From Candidatus Bipolaricaulota bacterium (GTDB lineage Bacteria > Bipolaricaulota > Bipolaricaulia > UBA7950 > UBA9294), in NCBI GenBank assembly GCA_021159105.1, contig JAGGSM010000040.1, forward strand, positions 1 to 6,741: a stretch of DNA of 6,741 nucleotides, in the 5' to 3' direction. Both the position numbers and the translations under genes were made by a program. The notes under the pieces were generated by a model. That model was not told where the DNA came from. It saw only the letters and a program-made list of their open reading frames with translations, and ran no database searches. Within the stretch, counting starts at the first letter, position 1; every line of letters starts with the position of its first letter. Below, one piece after another: positions 1 through 5,727 of the stretch.

Positions 1-2
1 AC

Positions 3-79
3 TGGTCGGGACGCCCGGATTTGAACCGGGGACCTCTTGCGCCCCATGCAAGCACGCTACCAGGCTGCGCCACGTCCCG
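3..79 (-). tRNA. tRNA-Pro (anticodon GGG)
   Basis: Read on the minus strand, this folds as a full 77-nt tRNA. The acceptor stem CGGGACG pairs with CGTCCCG, followed by discriminator A and an encoded CCA at 5-3. The D arm is GCGC/GCGT around AGCCTGGTA. The anticodon stem CTTGC/GCAAG encloses loop ATGGGGC, which gives anticodon GGG and so decodes CCC and CCU. The T arm is CCCGG-TTCAAAT-CCGGG. C1-G72 and A73 fit bacterial tRNA-Pro. It is transcribed away from the RNase gene to its right; its terminator would lie outside the window. Confidence 0.96.
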
Positions 80-88
80 ACGCAGTTG

Positions 89-117
89 ATGGTACCACTT
101 ACGGGTGAAGTTGACAA
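89..117 (-). promoter_or_regulatory. Candidate sigma70-type promoter for tRNA-Pro
   Basis: On the minus strand, TTGTCA (117-112) is followed after 17 nt by TACCAT (94-89), and the mature tRNA begins 9 nt further on at 79. Spacing and position suit a stable-RNA promoter. The -10 box matches consensus at only four of six positions, so this is an inference from position. Confidence 0.4.
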
Positions 118-129
118 CTCTTTTATCCC

Positions 130-158
130 TTGCGGCGATGCTCTCGCAGTTGTAGCAT
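130..158 (+). promoter_or_regulatory. Weak candidate promoter for the beta-CASP RNase gene
   Basis: TTGCGG (130-135), a 17-nt spacer and TAGCAT (153-158) would start transcription near 165, about 29 nt before the ATG at 194. The spacing is ideal but the hexamers match poorly. A better -35-like TTGACA at 111-116 has no usable -10 box at the right distance. Low certainty. Confidence 0.25.
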
Positions 159-193
159 GGGGTCCGCTTTTGCCAAACAAAGGAGCATAGATA

Positions 194-1630
194 ATGAAGA
201 TAACATTTTGCGGAGCGGCGGAGACGGTCACTGGGTCGAGTCACCTGATAGAGACGGATGGGTTGAAGATCCTCCTTGATTGCGGACTGTTTCAGGGCTC
301 GCACGAAGTTGAAGATCGCAACCGCGCGGATTTCGCGTTCAAGCCAGAAGAGATCGACTACGTGCTCCTCTCCCATGCGCACCTCGATCACGTGGGGATG
401 ATTCCGCGCCTAGTGAGAGAAGGATTCCACGGTGAGGTGATCACCACCCCTCCTACGGCGGCGATCGCTAAGGTGATCCTCGCCGACTCGGCGCACATTC
501 AGATGGAGGAGGCGGAGCGCCACGCGCGGCACGCCAAGCGGCGCGGCGAGGAGTCTCTCCCGCCACTGTACGACATGGGGGATGTGCTTGACAGCATCGA
601 CGCCTTCCACCATCAGGTGGCGTACGAGGAGAAGGTCAATCTCGGCAATGGGGTTGAGGCTATCTTCCACGATGCTGGGCACATCCTCGGTTCCTCAACG
701 ATCGAATTGCACATCGAGGGGAAGACGCTCCTGTTCAGCGGAGATCTGGGAAACAAGCGCCGCCCGATCGTGCGTGACCCGAGCGACCCGCCGCAGGCGG
801 ACATCGTCCTCATCGAGTCGACGTACGGAAACCGGCGCCACCGCGGCCTGGATGAGACGGTGGCCGAGCTGAAGGAGGCGGTGAACACGGTCATCAATCG
901 CGGTGGAAACCTGCTTATTCCATCGTTTGCTCTCGAACGGACACAGGAGGTTCTCTACGAGCTGTTCTTGATGTGGAAGTCTCACGAGCTTCCTCATTGC
1001 AAGATCTTCCTCGATAGCCCGCTAGCGATCGCTACGACGCGCATCTTCGCTCGGTATCCCGGCTACTTCGATACTGAAGGGAAGGAAGTCTTCTCTAAGT
1101 CACCGAATCCGTTCAACTTCCCGCCGCTGCGCTTCACACAGAGCACCGACGAGTCCAAACGCATCAATAACATGCCCGAGGGGAACATCATCGTCGCTGG
1201 AAGCGGGATGTGTAGCGGAGGACGTATCACTCATCACCTGCGACACAACCTATGGCGGGAGGAGTCGGGCGTTATTTTCGTTGGTTATCAGGCGCGCGGG
1301 ACTCTTGGGCGAACAATAGTCGACGGTGCGAAGCGAGTGAAGATCTTCGGTGAGGAGACAACGGTTGGCGCGCAGGTATGGACAGTGAACGGCTTCTCCG
1401 CTCACGCCGATCAGCCAGGGCTGATCAACTGGCTCTCCAAGACGGAGGCAAAACAGGTCTTCCTGGTGCATGGTGAAAAGGACAGCTGGCTCTCCAAGAC
1501 GGAGGCAAAACAGGTCTTCCTGGTGCATGGTGAAAAGGACACTCTCCCCGTCTTTGAGCAGGCGATTCGCAACAAGATCTCCTCGATCGAAACGCACAAA
1601 CCGGCATGGAAGGAGAGCGTTACGCTGTAG
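194..1630 (+). CDS. Beta-CASP metallo-beta-lactamase RNA-processing exo/endonuclease (YSH1/CPSF73-like), with internal tandem duplication
   Basis: Predicted cytoplasmic zinc-dependent ribonuclease of the COG1236 (YSH1/CPSF73-like) group, probably acting in RNA processing or decay. The metallo-beta-lactamase core shows HAHLDH at residues 61-66, a histidine in HDAGHILGS (H163) and the SGDLG aspartate (D184). The beta-CASP part shows motif A E208 (IESTYG), SFALERTQE (244-252), GSGMCSGGR (336-344), motif B H404 in FSAHADQ and motif C H426 in VHGE. The 22-residue H404-H426 spacing is what I recall for human CPSF73 (H396/H418). ATG at 194 is set by AGGAG at 181-185 with an 8-nt spacer. The product has 478 residues. 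An exact 19-residue repeat (W413 onward, then W432 onward) adds a second VHGE with H445; without it the protein would be 459 residues. The family call is firm; the natural substrate is unknown, and activity with the insertion is uncertain. Confidence 0.93.
   Translation: MKITFCGAAETVTGSSHLIETDGLKILLDCGLFQGSHEVEDRNRADFAFKPEEIDYVLLSHAHLDHVGMIPRLVREGFHGEVITTPPTAAIAKVILADSAHIQMEEAERHARHAKRRGEESLPPLYDMGDVLDSIDAFHHQVAYEEKVNLGNGVEAIFHDAGHILGSSTIELHIEGKTLLFSGDLGNKRRPIVRDPSDPPQADIVLIESTYGNRRHRGLDETVAELKEAVNTVINRGGNLLIPSFALERTQEVLYELFLMWKSHELPHCKIFLDSPLAIATTRIFARYPGYFDTEGKEVFSKSPNPFNFPPLRFTQSTDESKRINNMPEGNIIVAGSGMCSGGRITHHLRHNLWREESGVIFVGYQARGTLGRTIVDGAKRVKIFGEETTVGAQVWTVNGFSAHADQPGLINWLSKTEAKQVFLVHGEKDSWLSKTEAKQVFLVHGEKDTLPVFEQAIRNKISSIETHKPAWKESVTL
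1429..1542 (+). repeat. 57-bp tandem duplication within the beta-CASP gene (two copies)
   Basis: The 56 nt at 1429-1484 recur without mismatch at 1486-1541, giving a period of 57 bp. Base 1485 (G) separates the copies, and the matching position after copy two (1542) is C. The period is a multiple of three, so the frame is kept and 19 residues ending in VHGEKD are repeated, including the motif-C histidine. Perfect identity means a very recent event or an assembly error. Confidence 0.97.
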
Positions 1631-1654
1631 TTTCTCGTCAGTCATGGATCGGAC

Positions 1655-1680
1655 ACAGCTCACTGCTACAAGTGAGCTGT
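1655..1680 (+). terminator. Hairpin, probable terminator of the beta-CASP gene
   Basis: A perfect 10-bp stem, ACAGCTCACT (1655-1664) and AGTGAGCTGT (1671-1680), has a 6-nt loop and begins 25 nt after the stop codon. The tract behind it (TTGTCCCC) has few T residues, so intrinsic termination may be weak. A regulatory palindrome upstream of the next gene is an alternative. Confidence 0.55.
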
Positions 1681-1771
1681 TTGTCCCCTCCTATTGTCCC
1701 CTGACACCTGCTCCGACTGCGGGCATGCGTAGGATCTATCTATCACAACCTCAGACGAGGAGGTCTCAGGG

Positions 1772-2683
1772 ATGAAGAGAGTTATCAGCCTAGCTATTGT
1801 CTTGTTGGTCGCGTCAATGTTCAGTGTGGTTGCAGTTTCTCAGGATGATGGGCTCAGTTTTTGTGCGACCTTCAGCGGAAACGGGAATCTTCTGCCGAGC
1901 GCTTCTGGCTCATTTGGCATCAATCTCAAGATGAGCCTTGCCAGCTTCAGTGCGACGAGTGACACGACCTTCAGTGTTCTGCCGACGTTCGGCGTCAATC
2001 AGAGCTTCAACATGGAGTACGCCCTTGCTCCCTTGACGTTCGGGATGGACGTGTATTTTGCTGTGGTGCCATTGCTGTTCCAATCTTGGGACGCGTATGC
2101 ACGGCTCGATCTTCCGAATACGGGAATCGGGGACACCCTGAGCTTCGGCGGCTACTTCTTGGTCAAAGCGTTCATCTTGCCATCCTTCTCTTCCACGGGG
2201 ACGCTCTACCTGAGCATGAGCGCGAGCGCTTTCTCAGCATCAAGCAAGAGTGTCGTATCAATAGTACCTCTCTCTTTCCAGACGCAGAGGTTCGACCTGA
2301 GCGTTGATTTTCTCAGCCCAATGCTTGGAGACGACAGCCCAACGCTCGGTGCTCGTGTCGACGTGCTCCCCTCTCTTGCGACCACTGTCTGGCTCGATGC
2401 GTCGCTTGCCCTGGATGCCCTGACTATGCGTAGCTACACAAGCCTCGATGTGGTCCCGACCGTGGCGGGAACGCAGGAGTTCACCCTCACCTACCAGGTG
2501 GAGAGTGTTACCCTGACGAGCAGGACAACGTTTGCCCTCTCCCCAATCGGCTTCGACTCGGAATACGTGAAGATCAACGTTGTGTACGAAGGTTTTTCCG
2601 TCTACGGATGGGCGGAGTTCGCTCCGAGTGGACTATCAGCTGGGGTCGGATTCTCCTACAATTTCTGTACTAACTCCAACTAG
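1772..2683 (+). CDS. Secreted beta-strand-rich repeat protein of unknown function
   Basis: I do not recognise the family. The start is firm: ATG at 1772 lies 7 nt after a strong GAGGAGGT (1757-1764). The 303-residue product opens with a Sec-type signal peptide (KR, then hydrophobic residues 4-22, likely cut near residue 23, after AVS), so it should leave the cytoplasm. The rest is rich in Ser, Thr, Phe, Leu and Val and poor in charged residues, with alternating polar and hydrophobic positions typical of beta strands. A motif like [F/V]xVxP recurs with prolines at 71, 100, 137, 166, 200, 229 and 258, often exactly 29 residues apart. The sequence nears its end with GVGFSYNF, which resembles an outer-membrane C-terminal beta signal but is followed by five more residues. 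Two cysteines (31 and 299) could form a disulfide. It sits alone between two hairpins. A beta-barrel or surface beta-repeat protein is an inference. Confidence 0.8.
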   Translation: MKRVISLAIVLLVASMFSVVAVSQDDGLSFCATFSGNGNLLPSASGSFGINLKMSLASFSATSDTTFSVLPTFGVNQSFNMEYALAPLTFGMDVYFAVVPLLFQSWDAYARLDLPNTGIGDTLSFGGYFLVKAFILPSFSSTGTLYLSMSASAFSASSKSVVSIVPLSFQTQRFDLSVDFLSPMLGDDSPTLGARVDVLPSLATTVWLDASLALDALTMRSYTSLDVVPTVAGTQEFTLTYQVESVTLTSRTTFALSPIGFDSEYVKINVVYEGFSVYGWAEFAPSGLSAGVGFSYNFCTNSN

Positions 2684-2700
2684 CTCAAGCTGAATTAGCG

Positions 2701-2736
2701 AGGATCTCCGTTTGGTGCCTGCCAAGCGGAGATCCT
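2701..2736. terminator. 15-bp hairpin between convergent genes, probable terminator
   Basis: AGGATCTCCGTTTGG (2701-2715) pairs with CCAAGCGGAGATCCT (2722-2736) around loop TGCCTG, with one T opposite G that is a wobble pair in plus-strand RNA. It lies 17 nt past the stop of the secreted-protein gene and 47 nt beyond the end of the convergent HAD gene, so it could serve both. Neither side has a clear T run. A smaller inverted pair, TACCTTA (2738-2744) and TAAGGTA (2768-2774), follows. Confidence 0.6.
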
Positions 2737-2783
2737 ATACCTTATTGCCTGCTGCTGCGGCGAAGAGTAAGGTAGATAGCCGC

Positions 2784-3440
2784 CTACTTGTCCCTCGCTG
2801 CAACGATGCGTGGGATGGCGGTGAAGTCTGTCACTACGTGGTCTGCTATCCGTGCCAGCTCTTCATCCTTCGCGTTCATGGCGATTGATAGGCCTACGAT
2901 GCGCATGACCGGTACGTCGTTCATGTGATCCCCCACAAAGCAGATCTCAGCAAGCTCCAGGCCGTGCTCTACCGCGATCTGCCTCATCACATCGGCCTTC
3001 TTCCACAGATCAACGACGGTTTCGCTCTCGCCAGTGAAACGGCCATCCTCGATCAACAAGCGGTTGGCGATGGAGAAGTCGAGGCCAAGCTCATCCCGTG
3101 CGCGATCTGCGACAAGATCGACCCCGGATGAGAGAATTCCCAGCGTGTATCTGCCACGTAGCTCAGCGATAGCTGTCTTAGCGCCGGTGGCGTAGGGTGG
3201 GGGGAAGATCTTCTCCGCGATCCTGTCGACAGGCAGACCGGTCAGGAGGGCAGCGTCACGCTCCACCCACCTGGTGTATGCGTCCGGCTGCGGCAGAAAC
3301 TCGCGCAGGATCTGTTCTGATTCTGCCTGCTTTCCTGCCGCAGCTGCGATTGCCCCCCAGCTTGACTCAAACTCCACTCCGTGGTACCTGACGAGTGTCC
3401 CGTCGAGGTCGAAGATGATCGCTTTGATTCTTCTTCTCAC
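2784..3440 (-). CDS. HAD-family phosphatase, phosphoserine phosphatase (SerB)-like
   Basis: Predicted cytoplasmic Mg-dependent phosphohydrolase of the haloacid dehalogenase superfamily, 218 residues, the usual size for a single-domain SerB-like enzyme. Motif I is DLDGT, with nucleophile D11 and acid/base D13. A helical cap follows at about 18-85. Motif II is SSG (104-106), the motif III lysine is K147 or K148, and motif IV is GDHMND (170-175) with D171 and D175. The VGDHMND...GLSIAMNAK run resembles SerB, but the substrate cannot be told from sequence; other small phosphomonoesters are possible. The start is GTG at 3440-3438, only 2 nt after the stop of the DUF192 frame, with AGGGGGA at 3458-3452 as a likely ribosome site (11-nt spacer). 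The tight spacing points to cotranscription and translational coupling with the upstream NosD-like/DUF192 gene. Confidence 0.88.
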   Translation of the reverse strand: MRRRIKAIIFDLDGTLVRYHGVEFESSWGAIAAAAGKQAESEQILREFLPQPDAYTRWVERDAALLTGLPVDRIAEKIFPPPYATGAKTAIAELRGRYTLGILSSGVDLVADRARDELGLDFSIANRLLIEDGRFTGESETVVDLWKKADVMRQIAVEHGLELAEICFVGDHMNDVPVMRIVGLSIAMNAKDEELARIADHVVTDFTAIPRIVAARDK

Positions 3441-3442
3441 GC

Positions 3443-3796
3443 CTAGCCGTTTCCCCCTGTCTGCGCGTCTTTCGCTTGAGCCGGATCTACCAACTGCGCG
3501 CCGGTGTCGATACCCAGATCAGCGACCTTCCCAGTCTGCAGTTCGAGCGCGTACTTGAAGGCTGACTTGGCAGTGTACAGATCTTTTGACTGGGCGTCCA
3601 TCTCCATGCTCCCCACGAACGCGCCATTTGCGTCGAAGAAGGCGATGTCGAGCCCGAAGGGGACGGTCTCCATGGTGAACCTGCGCGTTGCTTCATCTGT
3701 GAACGAGAACAGGATCCCGGGGGCGCTGTCGATGAGTGCGGCCGGGTATCCGCGGAATCCGACAAAGCGGCTGTTCCCGCTGTTGGCGCGCAGCAC
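3443..3796 (-). CDS. DUF192 (COG1430) domain, probably the detached C-terminal part of the upstream beta-helix gene
   Basis: The 117-residue frame matches DUF192: a GILFSF segment, FTMETVPFGLDIAFFD (like the family's FWMKNTLIPLDIAFID) and a closing YALELQTGKVADLGIDTGAQL. The function of DUF192 is not established; members are small beta-rich proteins, often exported. The only usable start is GTG at 3796-3794. It has no Shine-Dalgarno site and falls inside the domain's first strand (ITLPVLRA), so independent translation looks poor and no signal peptide is present. The frame stays open upstream to a TGA at 3910-3908, across the first 68-bp repeat copy, and there encodes PIDDLTITLSDGSKITL, the same peptide as the end of the NosD-like ORF. 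Removing one repeat copy joins the two frames. It ends 2 nt before the HAD gene. The domain call is good; separate-gene status is doubtful. Confidence 0.75.
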   Translation of the reverse strand: MLRANSGNSRFVGFRGYPAALIDSAPGILFSFTDEATRRFTMETVPFGLDIAFFDANGAFVGSMEMDAQSKDLYTAKSAFKYALELQTGKVADLGIDTGAQLVDPAQAKDAQTGGNG

Positions 3797-3919
3797 GGGA
3801 AGAGTGATCTTCGATCCATCGGAAAGAGTGATGGTCAGATCATCGATTGGGTGGCTCGTAGCACGGAAAGAGTGATCTTCGATCCATCGGAGAGAGTGAT
3901 GGTCAGATCATCGATTGGG
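3792..3919 (-). repeat. 68-bp tandem duplication that shifts the frame between NosD-like and DUF192 parts
   Basis: The 60 nt at 3792-3851 recur at 3860-3919 with two mismatches (3799 G against 3867 A, and 3824 A against 3892 G); the period is 68 bp, with 8 nt between copies. On the minus strand the first difference changes Pro to Ser and the second is silent (CTT/CTC). Since 68 is not a multiple of three, reading through the second copy moves to another frame and meets TGA at 3837-3835. Confidence 0.95.
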
Positions 3920-5439
3920 AGCGTGCTCAGCACACCGAGGTTGTCACTTGCTTGGTCAAGTGAGAGGATTGGTGCACTGTCGGCCACTGCCGCCGGGTAG
4001 ATGAGCACTGGATCGTCTCCGATCCCGTCGTTGTTCGCGTCCGATCCCGTGTAGTCCCCCCAATAGTTCCCCTCGCCGCTGACGGTCCATGTGTTCTTCC
4101 CGTAGTCCTCTACCAGTGACGTCCCTCCACCGAGGAACGTGTTTCCGAAGATTCGGTTGGAGTGGGAGTCGTTGTTCAGGTAAATGTGGTTGCTGTTATC
4201 GGAGAAGACGTTGTGATGGATCGAGTTTCCACGCACAGTGATCTTCCCGTATGTCTCTGGGAAGAGGATCCCGCGGGTGTTCTGAGCGATCAGGTTCTTC
4301 TCAATCTCGTTGTTTGATCCACTCAGTGATATCGCATAGGCGGCGTTGACGATCGTATTCGACGTGATGGTGTTGTTGTTTCCTTGAGAGGCGAGGCGGA
4401 TACCTGTCTCCGCATCGGTTATGGCGTTCGCCTCTATCGTATTCTCTGCGGCTTGGTCGATGACGATCCCGTATTTCGTGTTTGCGTGGGTGACTATGTT
4501 GCGTGCCACATCGTTCTTTGTTGATCCCGCTTCAAGTTCGATTCCCACAGGATTGGCGAAGGCCATGTTCTCGTACACTCGGTTTTCGTCCGAGGCAGCC
4601 AGGATGAGGCCGCTGTCGTTTGCCAGGAACTGGTTGTTGGTTATCTCGTTGTGCGAGGAGAGCCAAACGTAGAGCCCGGCGAAGCGGTTGTTCTGCAGCA
4701 CGTTGTCGCTTACCTTGTTGTTGTCCGAACGGTACAGCTTGATCCCGTGTTCGGTTAGGACTGGACTGGTGCGATAGACCTCGTTTCCGCTCACCACAGA
4801 ATCGGTGACGAACGCCAGCTGGATGCCGTCACCGTTGGTAATGGTGTTATCGGTGATCGTCATGTTACTGCACGCGGCGAAGTAGAGGTTGTTCGAGGTG
4901 ATGCCGGTCACGGTTTCACCGTCCCGTCCGTAGTAATACCGGATGGGGTTGTTGTTCAGTTCGTTCGTTTGATCGATCGCCAGGTTGTACTCGTCTGCGG
5001 ACTCCCCCGTGATGCGCAGGCCGATTCCCTGCACATACATGACATTCCCAGTCAGCGTGAGATCAGTTGAAGATGAGATCTCGATCCCGTTGCGAGAGCC
5101 GGATATCAAGCACTTTTCCACCTTGCCTCCGCTGACGAAGCCGAGCTGAATCGCCGCGCCATCCGCTGCTGAGGCGCCACGAATGACCACGGCGCGAAGC
5201 ACGAAGTGTGCGCTGGTGTTCTCTATCTTGACGCCGTACTTCGTGTTCTGCGGAACGTCGATCTCCCAGCCTGTTATCAGATACGGATCATCAGCCGTTC
5301 CAGATCCGCCGACAACTCCGTTATCGACTGTAAAGTCACTGTTTCCCAGGATCAATATCGGGTCATGTGCCCCACCGGCCAAGCCAACCACTGTCAGTGT
5401 TAGGACAGCTAACAATACGAGTGTTAATGTTCGTTTCAT
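3835..5439 (-). CDS. Secreted NosD-like right-handed parallel beta-helix protein, C-terminally truncated by a frameshift
   Basis: The 534-residue product starts at ATG 5439-5437, chosen over an upstream in-frame start at 5484 because GAGGAG lies at 5453-5448 (8-nt spacer) and because MKR plus a hydrophobic stretch makes a Sec signal peptide cut near residue 23. The mature N-terminus has the NosD/periplasmic copper-binding hallmark GSGTADDPYLITGWEI (about 45-60). Then come many N-rich beta-helix rungs (PbH1/CASH type, for example NKVSDNVLQNN and NEITNNQF) to about 450, and the usual closing GEGNYWGDYTGSDANNDGIGDDP (from 455; 23-residue motif, key residues NYW and DGIGDDP). Such proteins act outside the cytoplasm, and many bind or cleave polysaccharide; NosD itself helps metal loading of nitrous oxide reductase. 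No nos genes are nearby, so a copper role is not implied. The last residues, from about 505, are the first strand of a DUF192 domain before a premature stop. Confidence 0.85.
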   Translation of the reverse strand: MKRTLTLVLLAVLTLTVVGLAGGAHDPILILGNSDFTVDNGVVGGSGTADDPYLITGWEIDVPQNTKYGVKIENTSAHFVLRAVVIRGASAADGAAIQLGFVSGGKVEKCLISGSRNGIEISSSTDLTLTGNVMYVQGIGLRITGESADEYNLAIDQTNELNNNPIRYYYGRDGETVTGITSNNLYFAACSNMTITDNTITNGDGIQLAFVTDSVVSGNEVYRTSPVLTEHGIKLYRSDNNKVSDNVLQNNRFAGLYVWLSSHNEITNNQFLANDSGLILAASDENRVYENMAFANPVGIELEAGSTKNDVARNIVTHANTKYGIVIDQAAENTIEANAITDAETGIRLASQGNNNTITSNTIVNAAYAISLSGSNNEIEKNLIAQNTRGILFPETYGKITVRGNSIHHNVFSDNSNHIYLNNDSHSNRIFGNTFLGGGTSLVEDYGKNTWTVSGEGNYWGDYTGSDANNDGIGDDPVLIYPAAVADSAPILSLDQASDNLGVLSTLPIDDLTITLSDGSKITLSVLRATQSMI

Positions 5440-5486
5440 GCGTGCCACTCCTCTCAAAGGTAAATTGAAATCCAGAATTGCCAAGC

Positions 5487-5492
5487 ATTATA
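5487..5492 (-). promoter_or_regulatory. TATAAT -10 box for the beta-helix operon
   Basis: Read on the minus strand, 5492-5487 is a consensus TATAAT, 47 nt before the chosen ATG. Transcription would start near 5480 and leave a leader of about 40 nt with the GAGGAG ribosome site. No good -35 hexamer lies at 16-18 nt (TAGCCA at 17), so an activator may be needed. It is likely to drive the beta-helix, DUF192 and HAD frames together. Confidence 0.5.
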
Positions 5493-5630
5493 GCGGTACG
5501 CCAAAATGCTGGCTAGGCGACTTCATTGCCGACTCTGTTAGTCTAGCGGGCGCCTCTGTAGAGCTGGTGAAGGGGATGTGTGGAAGAAGTGAAGGGAATA
5601 GATGATGTCGAGGACGTGTGGGGGTACTTC

Positions 5631-5685
5631 TGGCGCACAAGTTCTGCGCCATGCGTAGGCCAAACGTCCCTCAACTTGTGCACCG
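5631..5685 (+). promoter_or_regulatory. Overlapping, mutually exclusive inverted repeats upstream of the DUF4015 gene
   Basis: GCACAAGTT (5635-5643) pairs with AACTTGTGC (5673-5681); one mismatch outside it, two more pairs (GG 5632-5633 with CC 5683-5684) extend the stem. The same left arm can instead form GGCGCA (5632-5637) with TGCGCC (5645-5650). Both cannot form at once. This could be an RNA switch or an operator, or chance. Confidence 0.35.
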
Positions 5686-5711
5686 ACACGCCTGAGTTTC
5701 CTAGCGTTTCC

Positions 5712-5726
5712 CTGTAGTCTCTACAG
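5712..5726 (+). promoter_or_regulatory. Small hairpin occupying the ribosome-site position of the DUF4015 gene
   Basis: CTGTAG (5712-5717) and CTACAG (5721-5726) form a perfect 6-bp inverted repeat with a 3-nt loop that ends one base before the ATG at 5728. No purine-rich Shine-Dalgarno sequence is present in the 20 nt before the start, unlike the other genes here. Confidence 0.4.
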
Positions 5727-5727
5727 T

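Larger units (their letters stand above)
3443..5439 (-). pseudogene. Reconstructed beta-helix/DUF192 fusion gene, interrupted by the 68-bp duplication
   Basis: This entry joins the two preceding coding entries. The span is 1997 nt; removing 68 nt leaves 1929 nt, exactly 643 codons including the TAG at 3445-3443, with no internal stop. The NosD-like frame uses codons whose first base is 0 modulo 3 and the DUF192 frame 1 modulo 3, the offset that a 68-bp deletion corrects. The restored protein (642 residues) would be a signal peptide, a beta-helix and a C-terminal DUF192 domain joined through GVLSTLPIDDLTITL. Whether the break exists in the living genome or is a sequence error cannot be told here. 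Confidence 0.65.
5440..5727. other. Divergent intergenic region
   Basis: These 288 bp separate the minus-strand beta-helix operon from the plus-strand DUF4015 gene. The left end holds the operon's ribosome site and TATAAT box. The middle (about 5540-5630) is purine-rich on the plus strand, with GTGAAGGG occurring twice. The right end holds two overlapping inverted repeats (5631-5685) and a short hairpin next to the DUF4015 start. I see no convincing gene and no clear promoter facing right. Confidence 0.6.

Noticed and set aside
111..116. Consensus TTGACA upstream of the beta-CASP gene.
   Set aside because: No acceptable -10 box lies 16-18 nt downstream. The same bases are better explained as the reverse of the -35 box (TTGTCA) of the divergent tRNA promoter.
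695..997. Open frames on the minus strand inside the beta-CASP gene (also 410-682, 613-897 and 1250-1663).
   Set aside because: They are shadows of a well-supported gene: Arg-rich, low-complexity translations with no family resemblance. The frame at 1250-1663 merely mirrors the tandem repeat.
1682..1700. Direct repeat of TTGTCCCCT-like sequence after the hairpin at 1655-1680.
   Set aside because: Two short copies only, in an intergenic tract, with no spacing pattern that suggests a binding-site array.
3835..5439. Assigning nosD (copper insertion for nitrous oxide reductase) to the beta-helix gene.
   Set aside because: The similarity is to the broad beta-helix family. No nosZ, nosF, nosY or nosL-like gene is present in the window.
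5440..5484. Longer N-terminus for the NosD-like protein, starting at 5484.
   Set aside because: It would put 15 residues before a clean signal peptide, and the TATAAT box overlaps that start. The start at 5439 has GAGGAG at 8 nt.
5183..5605. Plus-strand open frame over the start of the NosD-like gene.
   Set aside because: Its translation has no recognisable domain, and it runs antisense to the signal peptide and promoter of a well-supported gene.
5589..5717. Short plus-strand frame of 42 codons plus stop, beginning GTG at 5589 and ending TAG 10 nt before the DUF4015 start, a possible leader peptide.
   Set aside because: Non-ATG start, only a weak ribosome site, no recognisable composition or motif, and its end falls inside the hairpin. 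The evidence is too thin to call it a gene.
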